Of a stretch of 64,000 nucleotides of DNA, positions 8,544-16,553 are shown piece after piece. Position numbers and translations under genes: made by a program. The stretch's first letter is position 1, and the number at the start of each line of letters is the position of its first letter. The notes beneath the pieces are model-generated. The model saw only the letters and a list, made by a program, of their open reading frames with translations, was not told where the DNA came from and made no database searches. The DNA comes from Vibrio mangrovi (lineage in GTDB: Bacteria > Pseudomonadota > Gammaproteobacteria > Enterobacterales > Vibrionaceae): NCBI RefSeq assembly GCF_024346955.1, contig NZ_AP024883.1:2108001-2172000 (forward strand). Reading direction: 5' to 3'.

Positions 8544-9623
8544 ATGAATAACAAGACAAGTTTATTAATTAGTGCAGTATTAGGAAGTATGTCATCTCTG
8601 GCTTATGCTCACTCTCTGGATGTTACTGTAACCCCTTTAAATCAATCTTATGCAGAAGGAAATGATGTAAAAGTCGAGTTAACCATTACCAACACAGGAC
8701 AAGAGAGTGTTGATGTCTTAAATTGGTACCTGATCAATAACAATAAACTGCAGAAAAATGCATTTACAGTCACCGTAGATGGCGAAGCCGTGACGTACAC
8801 AGGACCGATCATTAAGCGCTCAGCACCAACATCCAAAGATTATATGACATTGTCTTCAGGTCAGACTGTTACCCAAACTGTCGATCTGTCTTCCTTCTAT
8901 GATATGACGCAGAAAGGCACATATAACGTGCAATTCAATGTCAGCGCATTAGATTTAGTCAAATCGGAAGGAAAAGCGAAGCTTCAGAGCGAAGACAAAG
9001 TACAGACATTAAGCTCAAATGATGTGAGCTTCTGGGTCGAGGGTGTTAGCCCAAAGGTCGCAACCATCAATAACTCAGCGTTGTTTGATACAGCGACTCT
9101 GGCAGGCAGAATTGACTATGTCGGCAGTTGCTCGAACAGCCAGAAAAGTCAAATCAATTCAGCTGTCAGTGCAGCCCGGAATATGTCCGAATCAGCTTAT
9201 GATTACTATCGTGCAGGTCAACGAACCAGCCGCTATACAACTTGGTTTGGCTCATATTCAAGCAGCCGTTACAACACCGTATCGAGTCACTTCCAGAAAA
9301 TTTCAGATGCTCTGGTAAACCGGACAGTAACAGCGGACTGTTACTGTGAAGGTGATCTTTCAAGCGCATATGCTTACGTCTACCCGAATCAGCCATACCA
9401 CATCCACTTATGTAATGCATTCTGGTCTGCACCGGTCACAGGGACAGATTCAAAAGCGGGAACACTGATTCATGAAATGAGTCACTTTAGTGTCAATGGT
9501 GGCACAGATGATGTGGCTTACGGACAGTACAATGCTCGTCGCCTGGCGCAATCATCACCAAGTCAGGCTGTAAACAACGCAGACTCTCACGAATACTTTG
9601 CTGAGAACAATCCAAGATTGTAA
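8544..9623 (+). CDS. Secreted M35 (deuterolysin/peptidyl-Lys-type) zinc metalloprotease
   Basis: 359 residues from the ATG at 8544, which has TGGAG 9 nt upstream and starts a clean signal peptide (MNNKTSLLISAVLGSMSSLAYA); a longer in-frame reading from 8460 begins at a TTG and would bury that signal. An N-terminal beta-rich prodomain (~23-175, with 'VTITNTG'-like strands) precedes the catalytic domain. Zinc ligands are visible as HEMSH (310-314) and the M35 third-ligand motif GTDDVAYG (320-327). The C-terminus NADSHEYFAENNP matches the family end, where Tyr is more usual than His. Secreted aspzincins of this type degrade host or environmental proteins. It is preceded by an AT-rich desert and followed by a strong terminator, so it is monocistronic. 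Confidence 0.9.
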   Translation: MNNKTSLLISAVLGSMSSLAYAHSLDVTVTPLNQSYAEGNDVKVELTITNTGQESVDVLNWYLINNNKLQKNAFTVTVDGEAVTYTGPIIKRSAPTSKDYMTLSSGQTVTQTVDLSSFYDMTQKGTYNVQFNVSALDLVKSEGKAKLQSEDKVQTLSSNDVSFWVEGVSPKVATINNSALFDTATLAGRIDYVGSCSNSQKSQINSAVSAARNMSESAYDYYRAGQRTSRYTTWFGSYSSSRYNTVSSHFQKISDALVNRTVTADCYCEGDLSSAYAYVYPNQPYHIHLCNAFWSAPVTGTDSKAGTLIHEMSHFSVNGGTDDVAYGQYNARRLAQSSPSQAVNNADSHEYFAENNPRL

Positions 9624-9640
9624 TAACTTTACCTCTGCTG

Positions 9641-9674
9641 ACCGAAAGCATCGAAGCGATGCTTTCGGTTTTTC
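9641..9674 (+). terminator. Rho-independent terminator after M35 protease
   Basis: A 13-bp perfect stem (ACCGAAAGCATCG with its complement, 3-nt loop) followed by TTTTT, 17 nt past the stop codon. Confidence 0.9.
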
Positions 9675-9696
9675 TCGGTCCGCTCTCTCGATATAT

Positions 9697-10395
9697 TCAG
9701 CTTAAATTCTGGTGCAGCGAATAAGACATCATGCCAAGAAAAGCCACCAAGCCTAAATACAATACTGCGTAATTCACTCTGTCATTAATATCTGCCCGGT
9801 AATATTCCTCAGGAAGAGAATTATCAGGCCAGATAGCCCGTTTGATTTGCGGGTAAGCGAGCACAGCGATCAGGATTAACATCGGGCTGTGATTATAAAA
9901 AAATAGCCCGACCAGTAATGGTAATCCCAGCAACCAGACTTTAGGTGAGATAATGGCTGTAATTCGGCCACCGTCCAGTGGCGATACAGGAATCAGGTTA
10001 AACAGATTGAGCATACAACCAACGTAGGACAACACCATCAGCAGTTGACTGCCATATTCTCGTCCCAACCAATAACAGCCCATGGCCGCAGCTGTTCCGG
10101 TAACCGGTCCGGCCAGAGCAACATAGGCTTCTGTCTCCACATTCATTGGCTGCTCTTTGAGTTGAATCCAGGCACCAACAAATGGAATAAATGTTGGTAC
10201 TCCAACATTCAGTCCACGCTGACGCGCAGCAACATAGTGACCCAGCTCGTGTACCAGCAGAAGCAGAACAAATCCCACCGCATAAGGCCAGCCAAAAATC
10301 CATGAATAAGCCAGCATAGACAGCAACATGGTGCCACCTGTAGTCAGCAATTTTCCAAATTTCAGGCCACTAAAAATAGCCAGCAGGATTTTCAT
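9697..10395 (-). CDS. Site-2-protease-like M50 family membrane metalloprotease
   Basis: 232 residues, strongly hydrophobic with about six membrane segments. The zinc motif is HELGH at residues 49-53, inside a transmembrane helix, and the third ligand is Asp141 in the second conserved motif (NLIPVSPLDGGRI). This is the core architecture of compact S2P/SpoIVFB-type intramembrane proteases without PDZ domains. It is shorter than RseP and sits 23 nt downstream of a DUF2167 membrane gene on the same strand, so the two are likely co-transcribed. Its substrate cannot be inferred. The start ATG at 10395 overlaps no upstream gene and is preceded by an acceptable purine-rich site. Confidence 0.85.
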   Translation of the reverse strand: MKILLAIFSGLKFGKLLTTGGTMLLSMLAYSWIFGWPYAVGFVLLLLVHELGHYVAARQRGLNVGVPTFIPFVGAWIQLKEQPMNVETEAYVALAGPVTGTAAAMGCYWLGREYGSQLLMVLSYVGCMLNLFNLIPVSPLDGGRITAIISPKVWLLGLPLLVGLFFYNHSPMLILIAVLAYPQIKRAIWPDNSLPEEYYRADINDRVNYAVLYLGLVAFLGMMSYSLHQNLS

Positions 10396-10418
10396 TCAAT
10401 ACTCACTTATAAATCGGA

Positions 10419-11303
10419 TTACTTTGATTTTTTGCCGAACAGTTTTGCCAACAGGCCACCCACCGCAAGCACACCTATGATAATTATTTTCTTAAAGGCG
10501 ATCAGCAAGGCTAGCAACTTCGCAAATAGTCCCATTTTAGCAGCGACACCACCGGCAACCAACGCAGCAAGGCCATACTCAGCAACATGGTCCGTATTGC
10601 TGTCAAAATCATCATAACGGTTGCCCTGAGTAAATTCTGTCAGTGACAACAACTCCGGAGTTTCCTGTTTGATAGTGTCAAGCTGCTCCATTCCTGCAAC
10701 GGCATTCAATACCAGAACACCTTTACGACCAAGAACGCGAATATTGTAATTCAGCGAATTTTCTTCAGTGTTATCTGTTTTATATTCTTTGGCCCAGTAA
10801 AATTTGTGAGTTGCTTTATCATATCTGGGAGACTCAGCCCAACCAACCAGAACCATAGAACCATAACCCGCTTCAATCCGGGCTTTGTTCGCAGCTTTAT
10901 TTTCATCCTTCATATCATCCAGCAGATCATCATAATCAATATCGTCTGCATCAGAATCCTGAACATGTCCATCTTCCTGATAAGTGATAATCACACCCCA
11001 GCCTTCGCGACTCAGTGGGCTGGTTGTTGCGGGAATGATCATTCCCAGAGTCTCATTGCCCGGAGGATTTCCCCATGCATCCACGAGTAGACGTTCCGTG
11101 CTTTCCGGTGTCAGATATTGAAACCTATCAGACAAATTCAGTTCAGCAACACCACCCGGTAATTGAATGTAGCCAGATTGTGGGGCCAGTGAAGCCATAA
11201 ACTGCTCAGCAGTCATTTGTGCTTCTGTTGTATCTGCTTCCTGATTATCTGCATAAGTATTAACGGCAAAGCAGGCCAACAATAGCCATAAGAGTTTTTT
11301 CAT
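10419..11303 (-). CDS. DUF2167 family membrane-anchored protein
   Basis: 294 residues. A signal peptide (MKKLLWLLLACFAVNTYA) precedes a DUF2167 domain: 'GYIQLPGGVAELNLSDRFQYL' region, a WGNPPG segment, the long acidic DSDADDIDYDDLL stretch and the 'LNYNIRVLGRKGVLVLNAVA' core. The C-terminus carries a hydrophobic segment (~ residues 250-290) ending in basic KLFGKKSK, so the bulk faces the periplasm and is anchored at its end. The function of DUF2167 is unknown. Its pairing with an M50 protease 23 nt downstream suggests that the protease may act on this or a related membrane protein, which is only an inference. Confidence 0.85.
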   Translation of the reverse strand: MKKLLWLLLACFAVNTYADNQEADTTEAQMTAEQFMASLAPQSGYIQLPGGVAELNLSDRFQYLTPESTERLLVDAWGNPPGNETLGMIIPATTSPLSREGWGVIITYQEDGHVQDSDADDIDYDDLLDDMKDENKAANKARIEAGYGSMVLVGWAESPRYDKATHKFYWAKEYKTDNTEENSLNYNIRVLGRKGVLVLNAVAGMEQLDTIKQETPELLSLTEFTQGNRYDDFDSNTDHVAEYGLAALVAGGVAAKMGLFAKLLALLIAFKKIIIIGVLAVGGLLAKLFGKKSK

Positions 11304-11748
11304 TGAAATAGCCCTGAATAAAGGAAATACAATTGATAATTGACGTAATAAAAGTCGGGGAATTTTAACTGATTTTCGAAAAATAAACAGGTCAAAGTAA
11401 AAAAATCAGCCGATTAATATAACAGAATGATTTTAATCAAAATTATCAGCCACATTTTCCAGGGTATATTTATTACATAAGTTTAACACTACAACTTCGC
11501 AACAAAAATCACATATAATATATGACCTTATCTATTTTTTGGTAATAGTATCTAATCCCCTACCCGAGACACCATCCATCAAAGAAAAGAATGTTATTCG
11601 TCAATAAACCAAAGCTGCAATCGGTTTTATAAATCAAAAAATATTCCAGTTCTGGTCTGTTTTCTGCTCAAGATCACTCCTGAAAATTCAACCATTGACA
11701 GAAACCTGATAGAATCATGACATTATTATTACGAAGGCTGATAGGTGT
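11304..11748. other. Divergent promoter region, DUF2167 / M23 peptidase
   Basis: 445 AT-rich bases that should contain both promoters. TTGACA at 11695-11700 could be a -35 element for the M23 gene. No RNA gene or operator is recognised. Confidence 0.4.
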
Positions 11749-12702
11749 ATGAAAGAAAACGTTGTTATATCAGTGTCTTCTATAAACGGAACTCGTCATT
11801 TCCATATCGGACGATGGTACCAGAAATGTATAAAAAGTGCTGGCTATCTTCTGATTGTTGCTGTGGTTGGAACTGCAGCCGTCATTTATTACCTGATGAA
11901 TGAAGTTGATTTTGCTAAATCGAAGCAAAAAGAACTTGAAAGCCAGTCAATGTCTTTGTCTGAAGATGTTGCCTCGCTTAAAAAACTAAAAATCGGTTTA
12001 CAAAGTGAGCTGTTAGACCGTGAAGAGAAGATGCAGACGGTATCGGATCGGCTTGGCGATCTGGAAAAGGTGTTGGGTGTAGAAGATTCGGATGACGCGA
12101 CTCTTGAATCACGGTTGGACACTGCAACGATTACATCTTCAGTGCGAATGGTACTACTGAGTCAGATACCAAACGGCACACCGGTTAAGCAAACCAGAAT
12201 GTCTTCTGATTATGGGCGCCGGATTAACCCGGTAACAGGAAAGACTGAATTCCACCGCGGTCAGGATTTTTCAGCCCCGAAAGGGACAGAAATTTACGCC
12301 CCCGCAGATGGAGTTGTTGAAGTTGTTCGCCCCAGTACGGTAAAAGGCTCAGGAAACTACCTGAGATTAAGACACTCGTTCGGCTTTTCCAGTTCATATT
12401 CTCATATGAATAAGTTTGCTGTTAAGATGGGCGAGTTTGTGAAGAAAGGTGATCTCATTGGTTATGTGGGAAATTCGGGGCTGAGCACCGGCCCTCATCT
12501 GCATTATGAGATTCGCTTTGTTGGACGGTCGTTAAATCCGAAACCCTTTGTTGAATGGGGGATTAATAATTTTGATACGATCTTTACGAAAGTCGGAGGA
12601 GTAAGATGGGAATCTTTGGTAAACAACGTAGAGCAAAGAGTCAGTGCTCAGTTACAACTCTCATCGCTGAAGGCTGTACCATTAACGGTCAGTTCAAAGT
12701 AG
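11749..12702 (+). CDS. M23 family membrane-anchored peptidase (LytM-type)
   Basis: 317 residues. A short cytoplasmic N-terminus, one transmembrane helix (~25-45), a coiled coil (~50-110: ESQSMSLSEDVASLKKLK and following) and a LytM/M23 domain (~145-270). Zinc ligands are visible in FHRGQDF (H.xxxD) and GPHLHYEIR (HxH), with the usual SDYGRRINPVTG lead-in, so the enzyme is probably active on peptidoglycan cross-bridges from the periplasmic side. The last 32 codons (12606-12702) overlap the start of the bactofilin gene in another frame. Co-occurrence of M23 peptidases and bactofilins is well known from cell-shape systems such as Helicobacter CcmA/Csd1. Confidence 0.9.
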   Translation: MKENVVISVSSINGTRHFHIGRWYQKCIKSAGYLLIVAVVGTAAVIYYLMNEVDFAKSKQKELESQSMSLSEDVASLKKLKIGLQSELLDREEKMQTVSDRLGDLEKVLGVEDSDDATLESRLDTATITSSVRMVLLSQIPNGTPVKQTRMSSDYGRRINPVTGKTEFHRGQDFSAPKGTEIYAPADGVVEVVRPSTVKGSGNYLRLRHSFGFSSSYSHMNKFAVKMGEFVKKGDLIGYVGNSGLSTGPHLHYEIRFVGRSLNPKPFVEWGINNFDTIFTKVGGVRWESLVNNVEQRVSAQLQLSSLKAVPLTVSSK

Positions 12703-13064
12703 AGAACAACATGCAGGTTGATGGCCGGATTGAAGGTCATATTCATACGGACAAGACTCTGATCATTAGTGAATCCGGCTCTGCAAGTGGCGAGATCTAT
12801 GCGGATCACCTGATTATCAACGGCACTTTTGAAGGCACCTGCTACGCCAGCCGGATTGAAATCTTAAGTAAAGGGCAAGTGGACGGCACACTCTATACAG
12901 AAGATCTCAGTATTGAACAGGGCGGACGCTTTAACGGTGTGGCTCAACCAGCACCGGAACAGCAAATTGTCGATTTTCAGGAAGCGAAAACAGCAGATAG
13001 TCTGGCTTCATCTCAGAAAACCGAGCCTCAGGCCAAAAAGGCACCACAGGGGCAAAAATCGTAG
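12606..13064 (+). CDS. Bactofilin (polymer-forming cytoskeletal protein)
   Basis: 152 residues. The central ~100 residues have the right-handed beta-helix periodicity of bactofilins (TTLIAEGCTINGQF, MQVDGRIEGHI, KTLIISESGSASGEI, LIINGTFEGT, ASRIEILSKGQVDGTLYTEDLSIEQGG), flanked by a short N-terminal tail and a disordered Gln/Ala/Lys C-terminal tail. Bactofilins self-assemble into filaments without nucleotide and recruit wall enzymes. The start is clear: GGAGGA ends 5 nt before the ATG. The gene begins 97 nt inside the M23 coding sequence, so translation of the two is tightly linked and they likely act together on wall shape. Confidence 0.92.
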   Translation: MGIFGKQRRAKSQCSVTTLIAEGCTINGQFKVENNMQVDGRIEGHIHTDKTLIISESGSASGEIYADHLIINGTFEGTCYASRIEILSKGQVDGTLYTEDLSIEQGGRFNGVAQPAPEQQIVDFQEAKTADSLASSQKTEPQAKKAPQGQKS

Positions 13065-13260
13065 TCATTCGAACGCTGAACTGATCTGGCAGTTATCTGA
13101 CTCACTTTGGTGTTGGTGTCTGTCAGGGTCAGTTAGCCTTAAATGACTATATCACCTAGGGTAAGAAAAACCTGTCGTTTTCCCAAGGTTTTGGCTGACC
13201 TAAAAAGGCTAGTCACTAGAGCGGAAGTCTAATTACCTTGTCAGGCATTTTGGGGCGCGG

Positions 13261-13734
13261 CTACAACAGTAATTCTTCGTCTATGGATATAAAATGACTC
13301 GCAGATTTCTTTAGAGAATCAGAACTCAAGCTAGCCACACCATAAACCTCAACACTCTTTCCGCGATCTTGGCGCAATTTGTCGACGAGAATATCGAAAT
13401 CACCATCCCCAGAGACCAAAACAATGGTGTCCACAATATCAGAATATTCCATAGCGTCGATAGCAATGCCTACATCCCAGTCACCTTTTGCAGAACCATC
13501 TGAACGTTGTATAAATGGCTTCAGCTTCACATCAAAACCGATCGCGCGCAGTATATTTTGAAATTCCCGTTGCTTCTGATCACCCCGATCGATCGCATAT
13601 GCTATTGCTTTTACTACTTTCGCATCGGCTGTCACAACTGACCAGAATTTGTTGTAATCAAATCTGCGATTATATTTTTGTCTGGTTGTGTAATATACAT
13701 TTTGTACATCAACCAGAATCAAGACTCTTTTCAC
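13261..13734 (-). CDS. NYN (LabA/DUF88-like) domain protein, putative PIN-type nuclease
   Basis: 157 residues, essentially one NYN domain. The expected acidic residues are present: Asp9 and Asn12 in LVDVQN, Asp85/Asp87 in GDWDVGIAIDA, and Asp110/Asp112 in SGDGDFDILV. NYN proteins of the LabA group have a PIN-like fold and are predicted RNases; some act in phage defence or circadian output, others are uncharacterised. No partner domain is fused. It lies between the bactofilin gene and a GT1 glycosyltransferase, both unrelated, at the left edge of a mosaic accessory segment. The start ATG is at 13734 and follows a poor Shine-Dalgarno, so the start is slightly uncertain. Substrate unknown. Confidence 0.8.
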   Translation of the reverse strand: MKRVLILVDVQNVYYTTRQKYNRRFDYNKFWSVVTADAKVVKAIAYAIDRGDQKQREFQNILRAIGFDVKLKPFIQRSDGSAKGDWDVGIAIDAMEYSDIVDTIVLVSGDGDFDILVDKLRQDRGKSVEVYGVASLSSDSLKKSASHFISIDEELLL

Positions 13735-13891
13735 TATGTTTTCCCAATTTTAATATAAACCAATCTCATTAAGACCGTTCTAATAGTGTGAAGGTATAAA
13801 TATGTAATCATACACAACATCACCCTTGGCTTATTTGTGCCGCCTTGCAGTGTCAAATACAGTTATATCCCTCCCTTGGTGGCGATGGTTT

Positions 13892-15184
13892 TTAAATTCT
13901 GACTATCCATGATAATTGGGCCTGTTCTTCGATAAAAGATATAGCGTTTCCGATACCATCTTCCTTTCTGATCTTTTCACCGATGTCTTTGGCGGTTTTG
14001 ATGATAGCCTGGTTGGTTGTGGCTTCGTGCATAGCCTCCGACAGTGATGCCACATCCAGCTTTTTTTGAGGGATAGATTTTGGCCCTGCACCAATTTCAT
14101 GTACACGTTGACCCCAAAATGGCTGATCACCGAAAAATGGAACAATAACAGACGGCTTTCCGGCACGTAAACCCGCGGCGGTTGTTCCTGCCCCGCCGTG
14201 ATGAACGACGGCTGCCATTTTTGGGAAGAGCCAATCATGAGGAGCCTGCTCAATTTTGAAAATTGTATCGGGTAAGTCTTCGGTCTTTAACCCACCCCAA
14301 CCGGTAGCAATGATCCCGCGCAGATTTGCTTTTTGTAGAGCCTCAATGACAATTTTAGCAAGTCTCTCAGGATCGCGTCCCGACATAGAGCCGAAGCCGA
14401 TATAAATGGGTGGTTCTCCGGCTTCTAGAAAATCGACCAAATTCTGAGGTGGTGTCCAGTCTACGGCGTCATCCAAAAAACAGTAACCAGTGACCTGTGC
14501 ACAATCCGGCCAGTCATCAGGGCGTCGCACAACGGCTTCACTATAAATATGCAGGATCGGGATATCACCACCATTTGCAGTTTTGATGGAATCAAATTTG
14601 TTAACAGGCTTTAAGCCAATCTCTTTGCGGAAATCCTGAATATATTCCTTTACAACCATGTTTGTGAGAATTCTGATTGCATGAAATGTGAAACGATTAT
14701 ACCAACCGCCCAGATTAAGATTAGGGAAGGCCGGAAAACGAAATGCGTCGGTTGGCACAAACATCGGTATGGGCGTTGCCAAAGTACAACCAATGCCAAG
14801 TTTTTCTGCAATAGGGACGGCAGCAAGGGCTTTGGGGTGATAAATGATAAAATCCGGATCGGCTTGCTGCGCGGCTTCCCAACTTTCTCGGAGCAAGGCT
14901 TGGTTGGCGGGTTTGACTTGTTTTTTTAATTTTATGCCCTGTTTAATGATCTCGAAGACATTATCAGCTTTTTCCATTAAATCTTTGCCGTCATCGGTAT
15001 CAACAATAGAGAGCAAATCATCATTCATATAGGCGTAATTCAGATCGTGAGTTTCCACAAAGTCCTGAAAACGTACGCTGGTCGCCAGTGTTACTTGATT
15101 CCCTGTTTGTTGCAGTCCTTTGCCTAATGCTATGTATGGCTGTACATCACCACGCGATCCATATGTGAGAATGAGAATATTCAT
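13892..15184 (-). CDS. GT1-family glycosyltransferase (UDP-sugar:sterol/antibiotic type)
   Basis: 430 residues in two Rossmann-like halves (GT-B). The N-terminal half opens with NILILTYGSRGDVQPYIALG, the hallmark of sterol and macrolide/glycopeptide glucosyltransferases. The C-terminal half has the donor-binding signature: FGSMSGRDP, then HHGGAGTTAAGLRAGKP and PFFGDQPFWGQRVHE, close to the UGT80/vancomycin-type motif. It should transfer a sugar from a nucleotide donor to a lipophilic acceptor; the acceptor is unknown. It is monocistronic on minus. Proteins of this class are patchily distributed in bacteria, and its neighbourhood is mosaic, so acquisition by transfer is plausible. ATG at 15184 gives the conserved N-terminus. 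Confidence 0.88.
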   Translation of the reverse strand: MNILILTYGSRGDVQPYIALGKGLQQTGNQVTLATSVRFQDFVETHDLNYAYMNDDLLSIVDTDDGKDLMEKADNVFEIIKQGIKLKKQVKPANQALLRESWEAAQQADPDFIIYHPKALAAVPIAEKLGIGCTLATPIPMFVPTDAFRFPAFPNLNLGGWYNRFTFHAIRILTNMVVKEYIQDFRKEIGLKPVNKFDSIKTANGGDIPILHIYSEAVVRRPDDWPDCAQVTGYCFLDDAVDWTPPQNLVDFLEAGEPPIYIGFGSMSGRDPERLAKIVIEALQKANLRGIIATGWGGLKTEDLPDTIFKIEQAPHDWLFPKMAAVVHHGGAGTTAAGLRAGKPSVIVPFFGDQPFWGQRVHEIGAGPKSIPQKKLDVASLSEAMHEATTNQAIIKTAKDIGEKIRKEDGIGNAISFIEEQAQLSWIVRI

Positions 15185-15302
15185 GGCGTGCCTGCTTTTT
15201 TAATCTGTTCAATTGTTAGGTCTCCAACAACCATTAATATAGCGTAACCCTCGTGAAGTAATAGATGGTGGAGATGACATATGATTTTCATCGGGCATAG
15301 TG

Positions 15303-15884
15303 TTAGTTTTTCACAAAACTGCTGACAAATTTATTATAGATATCAAACATTCTGTCACTACCCGGTTTTATCCAAGAGTCAGTTTTACTCATGTCATAGC
15401 CAACAGATATCGATAGAACACGATCTCCATATAGAATTGAGGTGCTTTTTAACATGAGCTGCTCCTTTCCTGTTTTTGTCTTCACGATAAAAACAATGGC
15501 GGGCTTACCGTTTATTCGCTCTCTTGAGGAGCTCACCAAAACACCTTCATCAATTGGATTAAATATGTCTTTAGCAAAACGTGGAATGAATGATCTTTCA
15601 GTTTTTTCATAGAATGCATCTTCACTCATAGTTTCAACTTTGTACCAAGTTAAGCCATAGTGTTCAGCAATATATCCATGACATTCGCGAAACCCTACTG
15701 TTTCTGAGTTATCCGAGAGGCTATCCTCAACTTTTAGGCAGAAGCCGGAATCTATAGGATTCTCCACCTGAAATTCACCGGACTCACTTACATATACACC
15801 ATTATTTAGTCTTGCCTTCCAGCCTTCCACATTGGTGCAAGATGCCAATAGTACAGAAACGGTCAAAATATAAATGTACTTCAC
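15303..15884 (-). CDS. Putative lipoprotein, probable integron-cassette gene
   Basis: 193 residues from a GTG at 15884, chosen because GGAGG lies 5 nt upstream and because the reading then begins with a lipoprotein signal (VKYIYILTVSVLLASC, lipobox LLAS-C). An upstream ATG frame would extend into the attC-like site. The mature protein has a short repeat of beta-like segments (SGEFQVENPIDSGFCLKVED, GFRECHGYIAEHYG) and two further cysteines that could pair. I do not recognise the family. It directly follows an attC-like site (right end at 15899), as cassette genes do. No attC was seen at its own 3' end (15185-15302). Confidence 0.65.
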   Translation of the reverse strand: MKYIYILTVSVLLASCTNVEGWKARLNNGVYVSESGEFQVENPIDSGFCLKVEDSLSDNSETVGFRECHGYIAEHYGLTWYKVETMSEDAFYEKTERSFIPRFAKDIFNPIDEGVLVSSSRERINGKPAIVFIVKTKTGKEQLMLKSTSILYGDRVLSISVGYDMSKTDSWIKPGSDRMFDIYNKFVSSFVKN

Positions 15885-15898
15885 TATTCCTCCGAAAA

Positions 15899-16020
15899 CT
15901 AAACGCCACGTTAAACGACAGAGTAATGCTTGCAAAAATGTGGAGCCGAGCAAGCAAAATGCACTAAACTCCAAACTACAACTACCAAATGTAACGTATC
16001 ACCTTGATTGCTTCGTTATA
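15899..16020 (-). repeat. attC-like site following the racemase fragment
   Basis: Read on minus, about 120 nt beginning TATAACGAAGCAATCAAGG (its TAA is the stop codon of the racemase fragment), with a central TTTGGAGTTTAGTGC that resembles the Vibrio cholerae VCR centre (TTTGAGTTTAGTG), and ending TTTAACGTGGCGTTTAG, close to the right ends of Vibrio attC sites (…GCGTTA). The length matches Vibrio attC. The outer arms pair poorly, so the site is degenerate or chimeric. Confidence 0.5.
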
Positions 16021-16483
16021 TTGCCATGTCATCAGATATTGCTAACTGAACAGCCTGAACAGCCTGAGCAGCATGAATTCCAGTCGTATCGTACAGTGGT
16101 ACTCGTGTATGCTCTTGTTGAATAAGTAGAGCAATTTCAGTACACCCAAGTATCGCCGCTTCAGCACCTTGTTCATGCAATCCGTTTACAATATTCAAAT
16201 ACTGTTCTCTTGACTCAGAGCGAATAACACCCCGACACAATTCATCATAAATGATGTGAACAACTGTCTGATCACTGGTATTAGGAACAACTACATCAAT
16301 ACCAAATTTATCAACTAAACGACTTTTATAAAAATCTTGTTCCATTGTGAAGCGAGTACCAAGTAACCCAACTTTTTTAACTCCGTCAGCAACCAATTTA
16401 TTGGCTGTTGCATCGGCAATATGCGCCCGGTTTAGTTGCTGCCAACACAATAACCAACTTTCTGCAATGCGCCGTAACCACAA
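16016..16483 (-). pseudogene. C-terminal half of aspartate/glutamate racemase, fused to an attC-like leader
   Basis: From HIADATANKLVADGVKKVG onward the protein matches the second half of the Asp/Glu racemase family: LLGTRFTMEQDFY, then the second catalytic Cys in LGCTEIALL. The first half, with the other catalytic Cys (CTNTMH in family members), is missing. The 20 residues in front (MWLRRIAESWLLCWQQLNRA) are a translation of the neighbouring attC-like site, so the open frame is an accidental fusion. The break falls at the attC boundary (about 16421). The family needs both cysteines, so the product should be inactive as a racemase. Cassette deletion or imprecise recombination would explain it. 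Confidence 0.75.
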
Positions 16484-16541
16484 AACCGTTTGGAACTACA
16501 AATGCCCCGCGTTGACAGTCGGCTTAAACCGATTGCTATAA
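16421..16541 (-). repeat. attC-like site following the TPR gene
   Basis: Read on minus, about 121 nt: TTATAGC, CGGTTTAAG, GACTGTCAACGCGGGGCATTT, GGTTACGGCGCATTGCAG, GTTGGTTATTGTGTTGG, and a terminal CTAAACCGGGCG. The outer arms CGGTTTAAG and CTAAACCG are near-complementary as in attC, and length and wording match Vibrio integron repeats. The final core GTTA is replaced by the racemase fragment. Confidence 0.65.
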
Positions 16542-16553
16542 GTGTGTTTCAGA

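Noticed and set aside
9043..9318. Open frame inside the M35 protease gene
   Set aside because: Frame-shifted shadow of a well supported coding region.
15185..15302. Possible third attC after the lipoprotein gene
   Set aside because: No paired ends, no VCR-like centre and no GTTA core; the distance to the GT1 gene is normal.
15874..16125. Plus-strand open frame across the attC-like site
   Set aside because: It spans the attC and the racemase tail, with a low-complexity EQPEQPEQHE stretch; no support.
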